A stretch of 64,000 nucleotides of DNA from Lingula anatina (Eukaryota; Brachiopoda; Lingulata; Lingulida; Lingulidae), in the NCBI RefSeq assembly GCF_001039355.2, contig NW_019775746.1, positions 1,582,020-1,646,019 of the forward strand, written 5' to 3'. Made by a program: the position numbers and the translations under genes. Positions 23,201 through 36,700 of the stretch are shown here, piece by piece (the stretch's first letter is position 1; each line of letters opens with the position of its first letter). The notes under the pieces were generated by a model that made no database searches, had not been told where the DNA came from, and saw only the letters and a list, made by a program, of their open reading frames with translations.

Positions 23201-26200
23201 AACTTTCAACTCCCCTTCATATAAAAGCAGATTTTAAATCTGCCTAGGCAAATGTATCCTAACATTATAATTTTGTGGCATATATATATATTCTAACATT
23301 ATAATTTTCCTATGCTATCAAAACAAAAATGATGGATATTTAAAGTTATAAAACATCACACAAACATGAGCTTACCTGAGTAACTCTGCTTTCTGACAAC
23401 ACATGATGACGGCTGAAACTGAGAACGAGAACACTCAAATATATAACAATTTGGACACATGCTATGTCACATAATTCCTTTAAAGCTCCATGAGAAGAGA
23501 GAGTAAATATGACATATAGTATTGTGCCAAACACTTAAACCCATGCAATCTGATCAAAAAATTATTTTCTAGAATTTTTTTTCTGGGTGAAAGTATTTAA
23601 AACAAAAGTCAAAATCTGATTTTTTTTAAAGGTTTTATTGCTGTATTTTTATCAATTTGACTAAAATGATCTTTCTTTGAAATTAATGTTAATTAATTTT
23701 GGTCGAACTGTTTGGCACATTACCATATATTATGAATTAGAAAAAAAAACTTTTTTACACACATACACATGAGAAAATCATGCTTCATAGATATGGGCAC
23801 TATTGTCAAATGTTGGCCATATGATGATTTTGGAGTACAAGTATAAAAAAATTACTTCAAATTCCAACGAAAAGCCTTCAAAAGTAAAAATAAATATGTC
23901 ACCTTAGCGTGCTTTATAATACCCTTACACATATACATAAGAAAAGTGTACTAAACATTAATTTGATGGTTTTTAATTTATCAACAATTTAAAAGTTGAA
24001 ATTCACATGCAAAAATTCTTCAATTACTTCTTGTGCTTGGTTGGACTGTCCAACTCAATGGGGAAAATAGCAAAGGTCAAATTTAAAGTCACAGTAAGAT
24101 TGCCAAATATGCCAATTCCTATTCAAGATTAATGGTAACTGGGTGTATCTCTGCCAGTTTTGGAGACATAAGGGCTGTAAAATTGCAAAGTACAGTTCAC
24201 CGTAAAAAGTTGGCCAAAGGTCAAATTAAATTCCACACTAAGACTGCCAATACATGATTTCTTATTCAAACTAAATAGTAGCATAGAGGGAAAACTGGAG
24301 AAAACCCATGTTATTGAGTTTTCTGTATGTTTACAATTATTAAAAACTGACAGATGGCAATAAAAGTTACCCTCATTGTTAAACAGTTTGTGAAAGTAAA
24401 ATTGTTTGTTTGCATGATATCACCTTTTGAGGAGATCAGTTTATTGTAATATGGAGTAATTTCATGTGTAAGACGATGAAAACCCAACTTAAAACAGTAA
24501 TTTGAGAGCATTTCATGGTATTATTTTCAAGTGCTTTCACCCAGCTCTTTATTGCCATTTCAATTATTTTGATAGCTGTCCTAGTGCTAGTGAAAATCTG
24601 AAAACTATTTTGGTGTTTTTCCCTCTAAAATGAAACTACAGATTCACTTGTTGGGGACTGCACTTAATTTCTATATTTTATTTTACTAAATTTAATTTTT
24701 ACAACAGCAATAACAGTTGCATTCTTGCTTTAATTTCACCACTTTCCCTTACCCCATTAACATACCTTTTGATTCAAGCAAACATGTATGCCACAGAGAT
24801 GCTGGTTATAAAAACAAACATTATGTGTGTATTATTCAAAATAGTACTTACTCATTATCTTCCATGCAGACATAGAAGAACTCCAAGTCCAAGCCTTCTA
24901 ATATCAAAAGAACCTGAAGGCCACTGAAACAAAATCATATACCAATATTATATCGCTTATTGTTAATATTTGCTTGCAAAGAAAGACTTTTCAAGTCACA
25001 ATTCAATTCTCTTTTACAATGAATTTCAAAGTGTCAAAAACATTATCAAAGTATATAGTTATAAGGTTTCTTTCCCAACTTTTTCCTCACCCTATACATT
25101 CAACTGCCAACTCTGTTGTCTCATCTAGGAGATGTTTGTTGAGCTGATGACGACCAAACCCCTGATCCTAATTTGTGGAAATAAATTTAATATATTTATT
25201 ACTACATAAAATACAGGTTAATCTGGTAAACATATACAGGTGTGATTTTGTGGTATGGTAAATCAGTACTATGGAATATTAAGGATACTAAAATCAAACT
25301 TAGAAGAGGATTACGTGAGTTACAGACTAGCTAGACGACATTGCAAGAGAACAGTCAAAGCCGCCAAGGAACGGACATGGAAAGAATACAGAGAGAATTT
25401 GAGTGAACTGGCTAAGAAGTCATCTCGGCAATTCTACAAAAGTGTAAAAGCAATGAGGCTACACGATGAACCATTTAGCCCGACAACAGTTATAAATGAC
25501 AAAGAAGAAAACCCTCTTAATGAAATAAAAAGTACAAGGCAGCAAAGCTGTCAAATGTACAGACAAAAAACAGAAAATAAAGATGCAAAAAAGGTCATTT
25601 TGTTAATTTTGATGCAATAATAAATAATGCTTATAATAGCACTATCAGTCAACACTGAATTTTATAATCATGCACAACAGGTAAAATGGTCAATAACATG
25701 AGCGGACCCAGAGATATTCTCTGACAGTATTCCAAAGTATCTATGTTGATCCATCCTNACAACGGGAGATCATTATTTTAACTCCCTGTAAATTTTTAGG
25801 GGCCGTAGCGATAGTCCGAAGGTTCAATAGTCCGAAGGTGCATGCAACAAACGTTCCCAAGTGCGTAATTTTTTTTAACATATCGTGTCCAGGTTATGAT
25901 GCAAGGTTGCAATTAGGCTTATCTTGATCCTTCTCCTCTATCAGGAGATATGTTTCTTACGGAGAAAATAATTCTCAACATGTTTTCGGGTACAGTAAGT
26001 TAAATATAACTTAATCGAGATGCACTTATAAATAGATTATTATTTACCACCAGAAAATGACTTAGGAAGTAGTAATAAATATCCCACCATATAGGAGGGT
26101 CAAAGATAACAGTCGCTAAGGATAAAAGCCCAAAGGCCCGATTTTTGAAAATTTCGTCATGCCCAGGAGTCGGGGAGAGGTAATTTTGAAAAATCAGTCG

Positions 26201-29200
26201 GATTTACACAATTAAAAATATTAATTAATTTTTAAGCGACGAAATTTTCAAGACTTTACCGTAATCTGGTAAACATATACAGGTGTGATTTTGTGGTGTG
26301 GTGAATCAGTACTATGGAATATTAAAGATACTAAAATCAAACTTAGAAGAGGATTACGTGAGTTACAGACTAGCTAGACGACATTGCAAGAGAACAGTCA
26401 AAGCCGCCAAGGAACAGACATGGAAAGAATACAGAGAGAATTTGAGTGAACTGGCTAAGAAGTCATCTCGGCAATTCTACAAAAGTGTAAAAGCAATGAG
26501 GCTACACGATGAACCATTTAGCCCGACAACAGTTATAAATGACAAAGAAGAAAACCCTCTTAACGAAATAAAAAGTATAAAAAGTAGATGGCAGGAGTAT
26601 TTCGATGGTCTGCTCAACCCAAGAAATCAAGATAGCATATTGCACCAATTTCATCCAAGTTACCCAGAAGAAGAAAATCCAATAACTATAGAAGCAGAGC
26701 TAAGAAAAGCACTTAAGACAATCCCGAAAAATAAAGCTGCTGGGGTTGACGGCATCACAACTGAAGCCATTCTAGCCTGTAGTGAGATAGGAATCAGTTG
26801 GGTGACAAGTATATTCCAAAAAGCATGGTTAGAACAGAAGGTCCCAGACGACTGGCAATGTGCCATCGTTGTACCAATCTGGAAAAAGAAAGGAAGCAAG
26901 AAAGACTGCAACATGTATAGAGGCATCTTCCTTTTGAGTCAAACAGGAAAAATATATGCAAAAATCTTGGAACAACGCATGAGGTACAAGGTAGAACCAT
27001 TTCTGAGTGATGCACAGATGGCTTTTAGAAAAGGAAGAGGGTGCACAGACGCTATATTCACCCTAAGACAGTTGAGTGAGAAGGCAATAGAGTACAACAA
27101 AGAGCTAAACATAGTATTTGTAAACTCTTCACATCAGGAGGCGAGAAAAAGACAAAGGGACAAAGACAAGGAACCAAGAGGGTAGCATGCACGTGTTTTT
27201 GAAAGTCACAACGTCAGGTAAGTAAAGTACAAGTTAAGTTAGTTTGTAAGTTTATTTGAAGCTCTAACATGTGATTGTGCACATGAGTATTACGTAACTC
27301 CCATGTGAAGTGACATTGGTACTATATTCAATATGTATTCATTACTGTATTATGTAGATGTATTCATGTCACAGACTCGCAAATTTATTTACAGTAGACT
27401 TCTCTCAATGTCATCAAGTTATATCTCTTATTATTGTTTATCTCAAAGAAATCTTATAGAATGGACTTAGTCTTTGGTACTAGCTGCATAGATCACTCAG
27501 AATTCTTCCTTCAGAATCTAATTAATAAGAAAATGAAGTTGCTCAAAGAGCATAGATTAAGGACTAAAACGATAATAAGATTCCCAAATTTTGTCCATGT
27601 CTTTGCCTGTATGAATTCATGAAATATGGTTATTCACTGGAACTAGTATGTATAACAACGAAAACTCAATATATTATTTTTTTTTCAGACATGTTCATGT
27701 TTATGTGTATAATAAAGGCCATAAGGAAACAAAGTCATTGTGTTCTTAAGCAAGCACAGGTACGCCAAGGTAAAAAAGCGTCCATCCACTTTTGGTTGTT
27801 TTTCTTTTGATTTTTCCTCAAAAATTGACAGCCATATTGATAATTGCTCAATCCCTTGGAAGTAGAAACTGAGCTAATTTTACCCTTCTAGCCTTAAAGA
27901 ATGCATTTCTATAATAAAAATTCACAGGAAAGAACATTGCAGGATTCGACTTTTGGACCTATGGGAGTGAGTGGATATTCGTCATTTTGTACTGTGCAAT
28001 ATCACAGATGTTCACAGTGAGTTTATGTTTTTTATCCGTATTTATGATGTCACATTAGCTCTGGTAAATTTTGGAGGTGCCTCCTATCCAAAATTGACAA
28101 ACACCTAATAGTGGTCATTCATTGTGGAAAGTTTTCATGCCTTTATCAACTTTTGCACAATTCAAGAAAAAATTTGGGCTTGGCCACCTAACCAAATCTG
28201 CTTCACATAAAAACTGTAATCCGCTTTTCCTCTTTGTCAATGGTATTTGCCAAAATTTTAATGCCTTTGTTCTTACAGAAATATTTCTTGACACACATAA
28301 ATCAAACATTTCCTACAGCATAACAATCAAAGCTCTCCTCTTGTTCATATTTCTTTCTAATAAGAACAATGTTGTGCATGCTTAACAGAGAGTACAGTTG
28401 GTGAAAGGCTGTCATTATCAGTGTGAAGGCAAAGGGAATGGGTTTACTTGAAACATTCTCATAGGATTAACTGGACCTTGATATACTTGGTAGTGTGAAT
28501 GAGCCCAAATAGAACAAGATGATCAGTGGATCAAATATGGTCGACTCACTAAAAGGGTAACACCTTATAATCCCCTGATCGTCTCCCTGCCTCCACAAAC
28601 CGTGTTGGGGCCTAGCAATTAAACCTTGGAGCCATGATTTAATCCACTAAATGGTACATGTGGAGGCGGTGAGACCACAAGGATATTAAGCAGCTTCCTT
28701 TTATGATGGGTCTGCCATATTTAGTCCGCAGATAAGTAAGTCGACAGATCATCTGTTCTGAATGCTATCGATGACCCCATCATGTTTCAAGATGACCAGA
28801 AATTAATCCTGAAACAACTTAGCCAATACAAAAGAAAAAAAAAATATTATGTTTAAGTTTTATTTCTTTTGCAGGGGAGCAAGTGAAATCACTATAATTA
28901 TAGGAGGACACCACATAAAAATTGAAATGACTTTTAAATTTAAAAAAAAATGATCATGCAAATTCTCAAGCTCAGTCCCTTATCACATCCAAGGTAAAAC
29001 AAACATATGATCTGGCAGTTATGGTGTGAACAATATTAGGCGGTAACAGCTAACACAAGGACAGGAACATGACAGAGGCAGTGGGCAATCAGAATATATA
29101 CAGATCTAAAATGATTTAAAATTTAAAACTGATAAGTAAAATCAAACATCCTTCTTGTCATATGTGAGCTTTACAATTCATGTTTCACTTCTTAATTTAA

Positions 29201-32200
29201 ATTTGATATAGTATGCCTCTTACCTTGAACTGTTTTAGCACTTTTCCCAGTTTAGGCAATGGGTGTTGAAAATCTTTGTAATAGTACATCATTATCTGCA
29301 GAAGTTCAATCTGCTCCCTGAGGTTCTGTTTCAGCCATAATACAGCCTGTTCCTCAGTCTGTAATGGTATCATTTAGGACATGACAAGCTTGGCACAAGT
29401 GATTTCTACAGCAGAGCAACTAGTATGTAAGTCATACTTGCCCACAAAGGCACGTTACTTACATGTCTGACTACAGGTAATATGGACATTCAGAAAAAGT
29501 AACTTACCAGGGCTTGACGTTAACATTTACAATCACCTGTACTTCAAACAGGTGGTCATAAATTTGACCTGTCCAAATTTAAAACCAGTCCAGCCTGCTC
29601 AACAAAGTTGCTGGCTATGGGCCTGTTCATGTAAAATTATTCTTATCAACGCAAATCTTCACGTTTCTGTTTAGATACCAAATATCGACAGTAGGTCGGA
29701 TATGTCGTAAAACACCTTTACATGGGCCATATAATGTTTGCTAGTAATATATATATATGGTTATGATTGTAACTGTATTATATTACATATGAGCAGGGAT
29801 CGTCCTGGGTCAAAATCTGGTTGGGCCATTTTGGCCCACTTGGTCAAAAAAAGTGGGCCATTTTTAAAAAATGTGTGCCGTGAATTATTTAGAGAAAATT
29901 CATTATATTTCAATATTTTAATGTGATTAAAAACAATGAAACAAGGCAGCAAAGCTGTCAAATGTACAGACAAAAAACAGAAAATAAAGATATAAAAAAA
30001 GGTCATTTTGTCAATTTTGATGCAATAATAAATAATGCTTATAATAGCACTGTCAGTCAACACTGAATTTTAAAGTCATAATAACTCTTCGTTTTGGCCA
30101 AAAATTNTTATCGGTAAAAGTGCACGGTGACGACAGACGCAGATGATGGCTATATGTACAGACACATCTGTGTCTGTACATAATAAAAAGTAGATGGCAG
30201 GAGTATTTCGATGGTCTGCTCAACCCAAGAAATCAAGATAGCATATTGCACCAATTTCATCCAAGTTACCCAGAAGAAGAAAATCCAATAACTATAGAAG
30301 CAGAGCTAAGAAAAGCACTTAAGACAATCCCGAAAAATAAAGCTGCTGGGGTTGACGGCATCACAACTGAAGCCATTCTAGCCTGTAGTGAGATAGGAAT
30401 CAGTTCGGTGACAAGTATATTCCAAAAAGCATGGTTAGAACAGAAGGTCCCAGACGACTGGCAACGTGCCATCGTTGTACCAATCTGGAAAAAGAAAGGA
30501 AGCAAGAAAGACTGCAACATGTATACAGGCATCTCCCTTTTGAGTCAAACAGGAAAAATATATGCAAAAATCTTGGAACAACGCATGAGGTACAAGGTAG
30601 AACCATTTCTGAGTGATGCACAGATGGCTTTTAGAAAAGGAAGAGGGTGCACAGACGCTATATTCACCCTAAGACAGTTGAGTGAGAAGGCAATAGAGTA
30701 CAACAAAGAGCTAAACATAGTATTTGTAAACTCTTCACATCGGGAGGCGAGAAAAAGACAAAAGGACAAAGACAAGGAACCAAGAGGGTAGCATGTAGGT
30801 GTTTTTGAAAGTCACAACGTCGTGTAAGTAAAGTACAAGTTAAGTTAGTTTGTAAGTTTATTTGAAGCTCTAACATGTGATTGTGCACATGAGTATTACG
30901 TAACTCCCATGTGAAGTGACATTGGTACTATAATCAATATGTATTCATTACTGTATTATGTAGATATATTCATGTCACAGACTCGCAAATTTATTTACAG
31001 TAGACTTCTCTCAATGTCATCAAGTTATATCTCTTATTATTGTTTATCTCAAAGAAATCTTATAGAATGGACTTAGTCTTTGGTACTAGCTGCATAGATC
31101 ACTCAGAATTCTTCCTTCAGAATGTAATTAATAAGAAAATGAAGTTGCTCAAAGAGCATAGATTAAGGACTAAAACGATAATAAGATTCCCAAATTTTGT
31201 CCATGTCTTTGCCTGTATGAATTCATGAAATATGGTTATTCACTGGAACTAGTATGTATAACAACAAAAACTCAATATATTATTTTTTTTTCAGACATGT
31301 TCATGTTTATGTGTATAATAAAGGCCATAAGAGAACAAAGTCATTGTGTTCTTTAGCAAGCACAGGTATGCCTAGGTAAAAAAGCGTCCATCGACTTCTG
31401 GTTGTTTTTTTTTTTTTTCGATTTTTTNAACAAAGTCATTGTGTTCTTTAGCAAGCACAGGTATGCCTAGGTAAAAAAGCGTCCATCGACTTCTGGTTGT
31501 TTTTTTTTTTTTTTCGATTTTTCCTCAAAAATTGACAGCCATATTGATAATTGCTCAATCCCTTGGAAGTAGAAACTGAGCTTATTTTACCCTTCTAGCC
31601 TATAATAAAAATTCACAGGAAAGAACATTGCAGGATTCGACTTTTGGACCTATGGGAGTGAGTGGATATTCGTCATTTTGTACTGTGCAATATCACTCAC
31701 TGACGTCATCATCAGTCTCATAGATGTTCACAGTGAGTTTATGTTTTTTAAACGTATTTATGATGTCACATTTTGGAGGTGCCTCCTATCCAAAATTGAC
31801 AAACACCTAATGGTCATTCATTGTGGAAAGTTTTCATGCCTTTATCAACTTTTGCACAATTCAAGAAAAAATTTGGGCTTGGCCACCTAACCAAATCTGC
31901 TTCACAAAAAAACTGTAATCCGCTTTTCCTCTTTGTCAATGGTATTTGCCAAAATTCTAATGTCTTTGTTCTTACAGAAATATTTCTTGACACACATAAA
32001 TTAAACATTTCCTACAGTATAACAATCAAAGCTCTCCTCTTGTTCATATTTCTTTCTAATAAGAACAATGGTGTGCATGCTTAACAGAGAGTACAGTTGG
32101 TGAAAGGCTGTCATTATCAGTGTGAAGGCAAAGGGAATGGGTTTACTTGAAACATTCTAACACCCCATTTCCATAGATTAGATCGACCTACTTTAGATCG

Positions 32201-33706
32201 ACCTAACTCCCTGGGGGTTCACGCTATATAGCTGTCAGCCGGGCGGACACGAAAGTTAATTACACCCTTACAGCTTGTAGTAGGCGGGACGGACATTTAA
32301 GTCGGATTATCTGAAAGTAATCTAGTGAGACTCCCCGCGGGGATAGATCGATCTAAAATCTATGGGAATAGAGCCTAATAGGATTAGCTGGACCTTGATA
32401 TACTAGGTAGTGTGAATGAACCCATTCAGAACAAGATGATCAGTGGATCAAATATGGTCGACTCAGTAAAAGGGTAACACCTTATAATCCCCTGATCATC
32501 TCCCTGCCTCCACATACCGTGTTGGGGCCTAGCAATTAAACCTTGGAGCCATGATTTAATCCACTAAATGGTACATGTGGAGGTGGTGAGACCACAAGGA
32601 TATTAAGCAGCTTCCTTTTATGATGGGTCTGCCATATTTAGTCCGCAGATAAGTAAGTCGACAGATCATCTGTTCTGAATGCTATCGATGACCCCATCAT
32701 GTTTCAAGATGACCAGAAATTAATCCTGAAACAACTTAGCCAATACAAAAGAAAAAATATATATTATGTTTAAGTTTTATTTCTTTTGCAGGGGTACAAG
32801 TGAAATCACTATAATTATAGGAGGACACCACATAAAAATTGAAATGACTTTTTAATTAAAAAAAAATGATCATGCAAATTCTCAAGCTCAGTCCCTTATC
32901 ACATCCAAGGTAAAACAAACATATGATCTGGCAGTTATGGTGTGAACAATATAAGTTGGTAACAGCTAACACAAGGACAGGAACATGACAGAGGCAGTGG
33001 GCAATCAGAATATATACAGATCTAAAATGATTTAAAATTTAAAACTGATAAGTAAAATCAAACATCCTTCTTGTCATATGTGAGCTTTACAATTCATGTT
33101 TCACTTCTTAATTTAAATTTGATATAGTATGCCTCTTACCTTGAACTGTTTTAGCACTTTTCCCAGTTTAGGCAATGGGTGTTGAAAATCTTTGTAATAG
33201 TACATCATTATCTGCAGAAGTTCAATCTGCTCCCTGAGGTTCTGTTTCAGCCATAATACAGCCTGTTCCTCAGTCTGTAATGGTATCATTTAGGACATGA
33301 CAAGCTTGGCACAAGTGATTTCTACAGCAGAGCAACTAGTATGTAAGTCATACTTGCCCACAAAGGCACGTTACTTACATGTCTGACTACAGGTAACATG
33401 GACATTCAGAAAAAGTAACTTACCAGGGCTCGACATTAACATTTACAATCACCTGTACTTCAAACAGGTGGTCATAAATTTGACCTGTCCAAAATTAAAA
33501 CCAGTACAGCCTGCTCAACAAAGTTGCTGGCTATGGGCCTGTTCATGTAAAATTATTCTTATCAACGCAAATCTTCACTTTTCTGTTTAGATACCAAATA
33601 TCGACAGTAGGTCGGATATGTCGTAAAACACCTTTACATGGGCCATATAATGTTTGCTAGTAATAAAAAGTTTGGAAGAATACATAATTTATTTTCAAAT
33701 TTGATT

Positions 33707-33780
<74 letters not shown>

Positions 33781-36700
33781 TATGATTGTAACTGTATTAT
33801 ATTACATATGAGCAGGGATTGTCCTGGGTCAAAATCTGGTTGGGCCATTTTGGCCCACTTGGTCAAAAAAAGTGGGCCATTTTTAAAAAATGTGTGCCGT
33901 GAATTATTTAGAGAAAATTCATTATATTTCAATATTTTAATGTGATTAAAAACAATGAAAAAAGGCTTGATGCTACTACTCTAAGTCCTAAATAGTTGTA
34001 GTGTGTGGAAAAATCTTCCAAAATTAACAATTGTGCTGTCCGAAAAATTGAACTTAATGGATAAATCTTTCAGAATTAATAATTGCCGAACTATGCCGAA
34101 TAATTGCACTGCATGGAAAAGGTTGACAATTCCCATTTTTATTGTAAAAAAAAGCCAGCAATTTCAAAAAGGAGGTTCTTTTTCTGAAAAAGTGGACCTT
34201 TTTCCATTAAAACATCATGTACCTAGATCAAATTTTACCCAGAGTGGACCTTTTCCCAGCAAAAGGGGCGGTTCTTTCGGACTCCCCTCCTCCCAGGCTA
34301 CGGGCAAGAGTCTAAAAAGAATTTTTCTTCAAAATACTTGCTTTCTTTTTTAACCTGGGAGAAACCTGTCTCAATATATATATATATATATATACTCACA
34401 TAAAATCTAGCAAGCAACTACATAACATTACAAAAATAAGTTAGCATACCTATTAATGAATTAAGTATTTGTGATTATTTACACTGCTGCAGGGCTTGAC
34501 GCTTATTTTTCAGGTCACCTGTCTGGTCAGGCCTACTGCTAACAAGTTTCACCTGTCCCCAGATAATTTCCACTTGCACAGCCCCCCCAAAAAAAAGTTG
34601 TTTTTTTTTCAATATCTAAGCTTGTTCGTTTAGATAAATATAATGGACAGTTTTGCATCCTGACTGTGCCATTGCAGATTTTCCGCATTGAAAACGATGT
34701 TGTCCCTCATTTTGACATGCAGCACCGCTAAAGGTGCAATATCACATAAAATTTCCGTTAAAATTAGTTAAGAGCACCCATCTAAAAAACCATATTTGTT
34801 TACCCAGCACGTGTAGTTAAGTGTTCTCACCTGCGCGGCCAGTCGTAAGCAGTTTGAGCGACCTGTTTTCAGTGTCTTGAGCAGTACGTTTTTCATTGAC
34901 CTGTATTTGTTTCAGTTTCTATATATTTTTTTGTAAAACGGCTCATATGTCAGCCCTCACAGCATCGGCACTCGCACTTCGAGTTACATCATAATGTATG
35001 TCGATCTTTATTGCAAAAAATTAGTGTTTGCTATTTGTACGCGCCAGTATGGCGCAGGATAAAATTTTACTTGCGCCTTTCAGAAAAGGGTCGCGCATTT
35101 GGCGCAATTGCGCGGCCCAGGATTATCCTTGTATGAGATACTGCCACCTGAGAAAAAAGGGACACTCTTGCAAAAAGCAACATAATTTTTCTAATCTCAA
35201 TTTAGCTTTATGGCAATACTAACTGAAAATCAGTTTATTCAGATTTAGCTTACCATATAGTTCCCGTAGGTGTCCAATGAAGGAGCAGTAGTGGAACACA
35301 CCATTTCATACTGGTCTAGTACCTACAGAACACGGAAAGGATGCTGAATTAATAATCCTTAAAAAGAGCTAAACATGTATAAGTCAATTAAAGGGCCGAG
35401 ATTTGTCTCAAAAACAAAATGTGGCAGTACATGAAAAGTTTTGAAAAAAAAAAAAAAAAAGACTTTGGCAATTATTTTTCCAATGAAAAAATGACCCCTT
35501 ACTTCTATGAATTGTGACCACAGTAAAAACGAGTTTTGGCCCGTTTTATTTCAGATGGGACATTTTGCTGCAACTTCAATTATTAGTTAGATATTTAAGA
35601 TGCAGCCTTTTCCTCAGTTCCCAATAAATCTATATCCATAGAAGCATATTTGTATGTCAATCAAATAAGTATATTTTTGACTTTATGATCACACCTAGTT
35701 TGGTGACTTATGATCACACCCATTTTGCAATCCAAAAAAGAAAGAAAAAATTCAGTCAGGTGATCAAAGTCCCCTGATAATGGTTGAAAAACAGTTGAAA
35801 TGCAACGTCTCATAGGTAGAACAATACTTCAGTTGGAATTGACTTTCTTACAACATTCAGATTCTGCAAAATCTACCAAAGGTTTATTTTCAATACATGA
35901 ATATTCTAAAAAAAATATAAGCATATTCTATGGCAATGTTATAACATTGTTTAAATTACAATACAATTTACCCTGATCCAGATGTAAATACTTGTCTATA
36001 GTCTATGTAGTAATGTAGCTATAATGTCAGTATGTTGAATGAGCTTCGACAGAATGCTCAAACTTAAAAAATGAAGTAGATCCTTTATATTACTTACATT
36101 TTCAATGAGTGCGTTATCCTTATTAACATCCTCCAAAAAATCAAAGAAAACCTCCTGTAGCAAAAAAAAAAAAAAAAAAAAAATACTCAAATTTTAACAT
36201 TAAACAAGGCAGCAAAGCTGTCAAAGGTACAGGCAAAAAGCAGAAAATAATGCACAAAATGGGATACTGTCAATTCTGATGCAATAACACATTATGCGTA
36301 ACTGCAAAGTCAACATCAAATTTTAATTATGCACAAAAGGTAATAGCGATGAAATTTAAAGCATAAGGCAGGCTTCGATGCAGACAAAATTGGGAGCGGA
36401 TTTTATTTAAAAAAGGAAAAATATCTAAGGACAAGTAAAAAACCCCGTATATTTCTCATGTTGCCGCTGCTTATGGAGCAGTCGCCCGTTTGGACCAGTT
36501 ACTGAGATTGGCACTCGCCAATTCGTTTTAGCGGTCGCATTTGGCGACTGGCGACCGCCCATTTCCCTCCCTGCAGATTTTTAGTTGAATGTTGGATTAG
36601 GGAACCGTGTGACCATACTAGAGAGTGTGCAAACTACTCCCTTCAAAATCTTAAACTTTGGATGATTTTTTAACTCGTATCTAAAAATGAAAAAAATTCA

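Larger units (their letters stand above)
26262..29940. repeat. Duplicated segment, copy A
   Basis: From about 26575 to 29940 it matches 30183-33960 nearly base for base, with scattered substitutions, small indels, and one 215-bp MITE present only in copy B. Its first 315 bases also match 25219-25533. It contains NUP188 exon 9. Confidence 0.9.
30183..33960. repeat. Duplicated segment, copy B
   Basis: Matches copy A (26575-29940). It differs by the 215-bp MITE at 32161, a long AT run at 33727-33777 and a locally repeated 90-bp stretch at the single N 31428. Confidence 0.9.
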
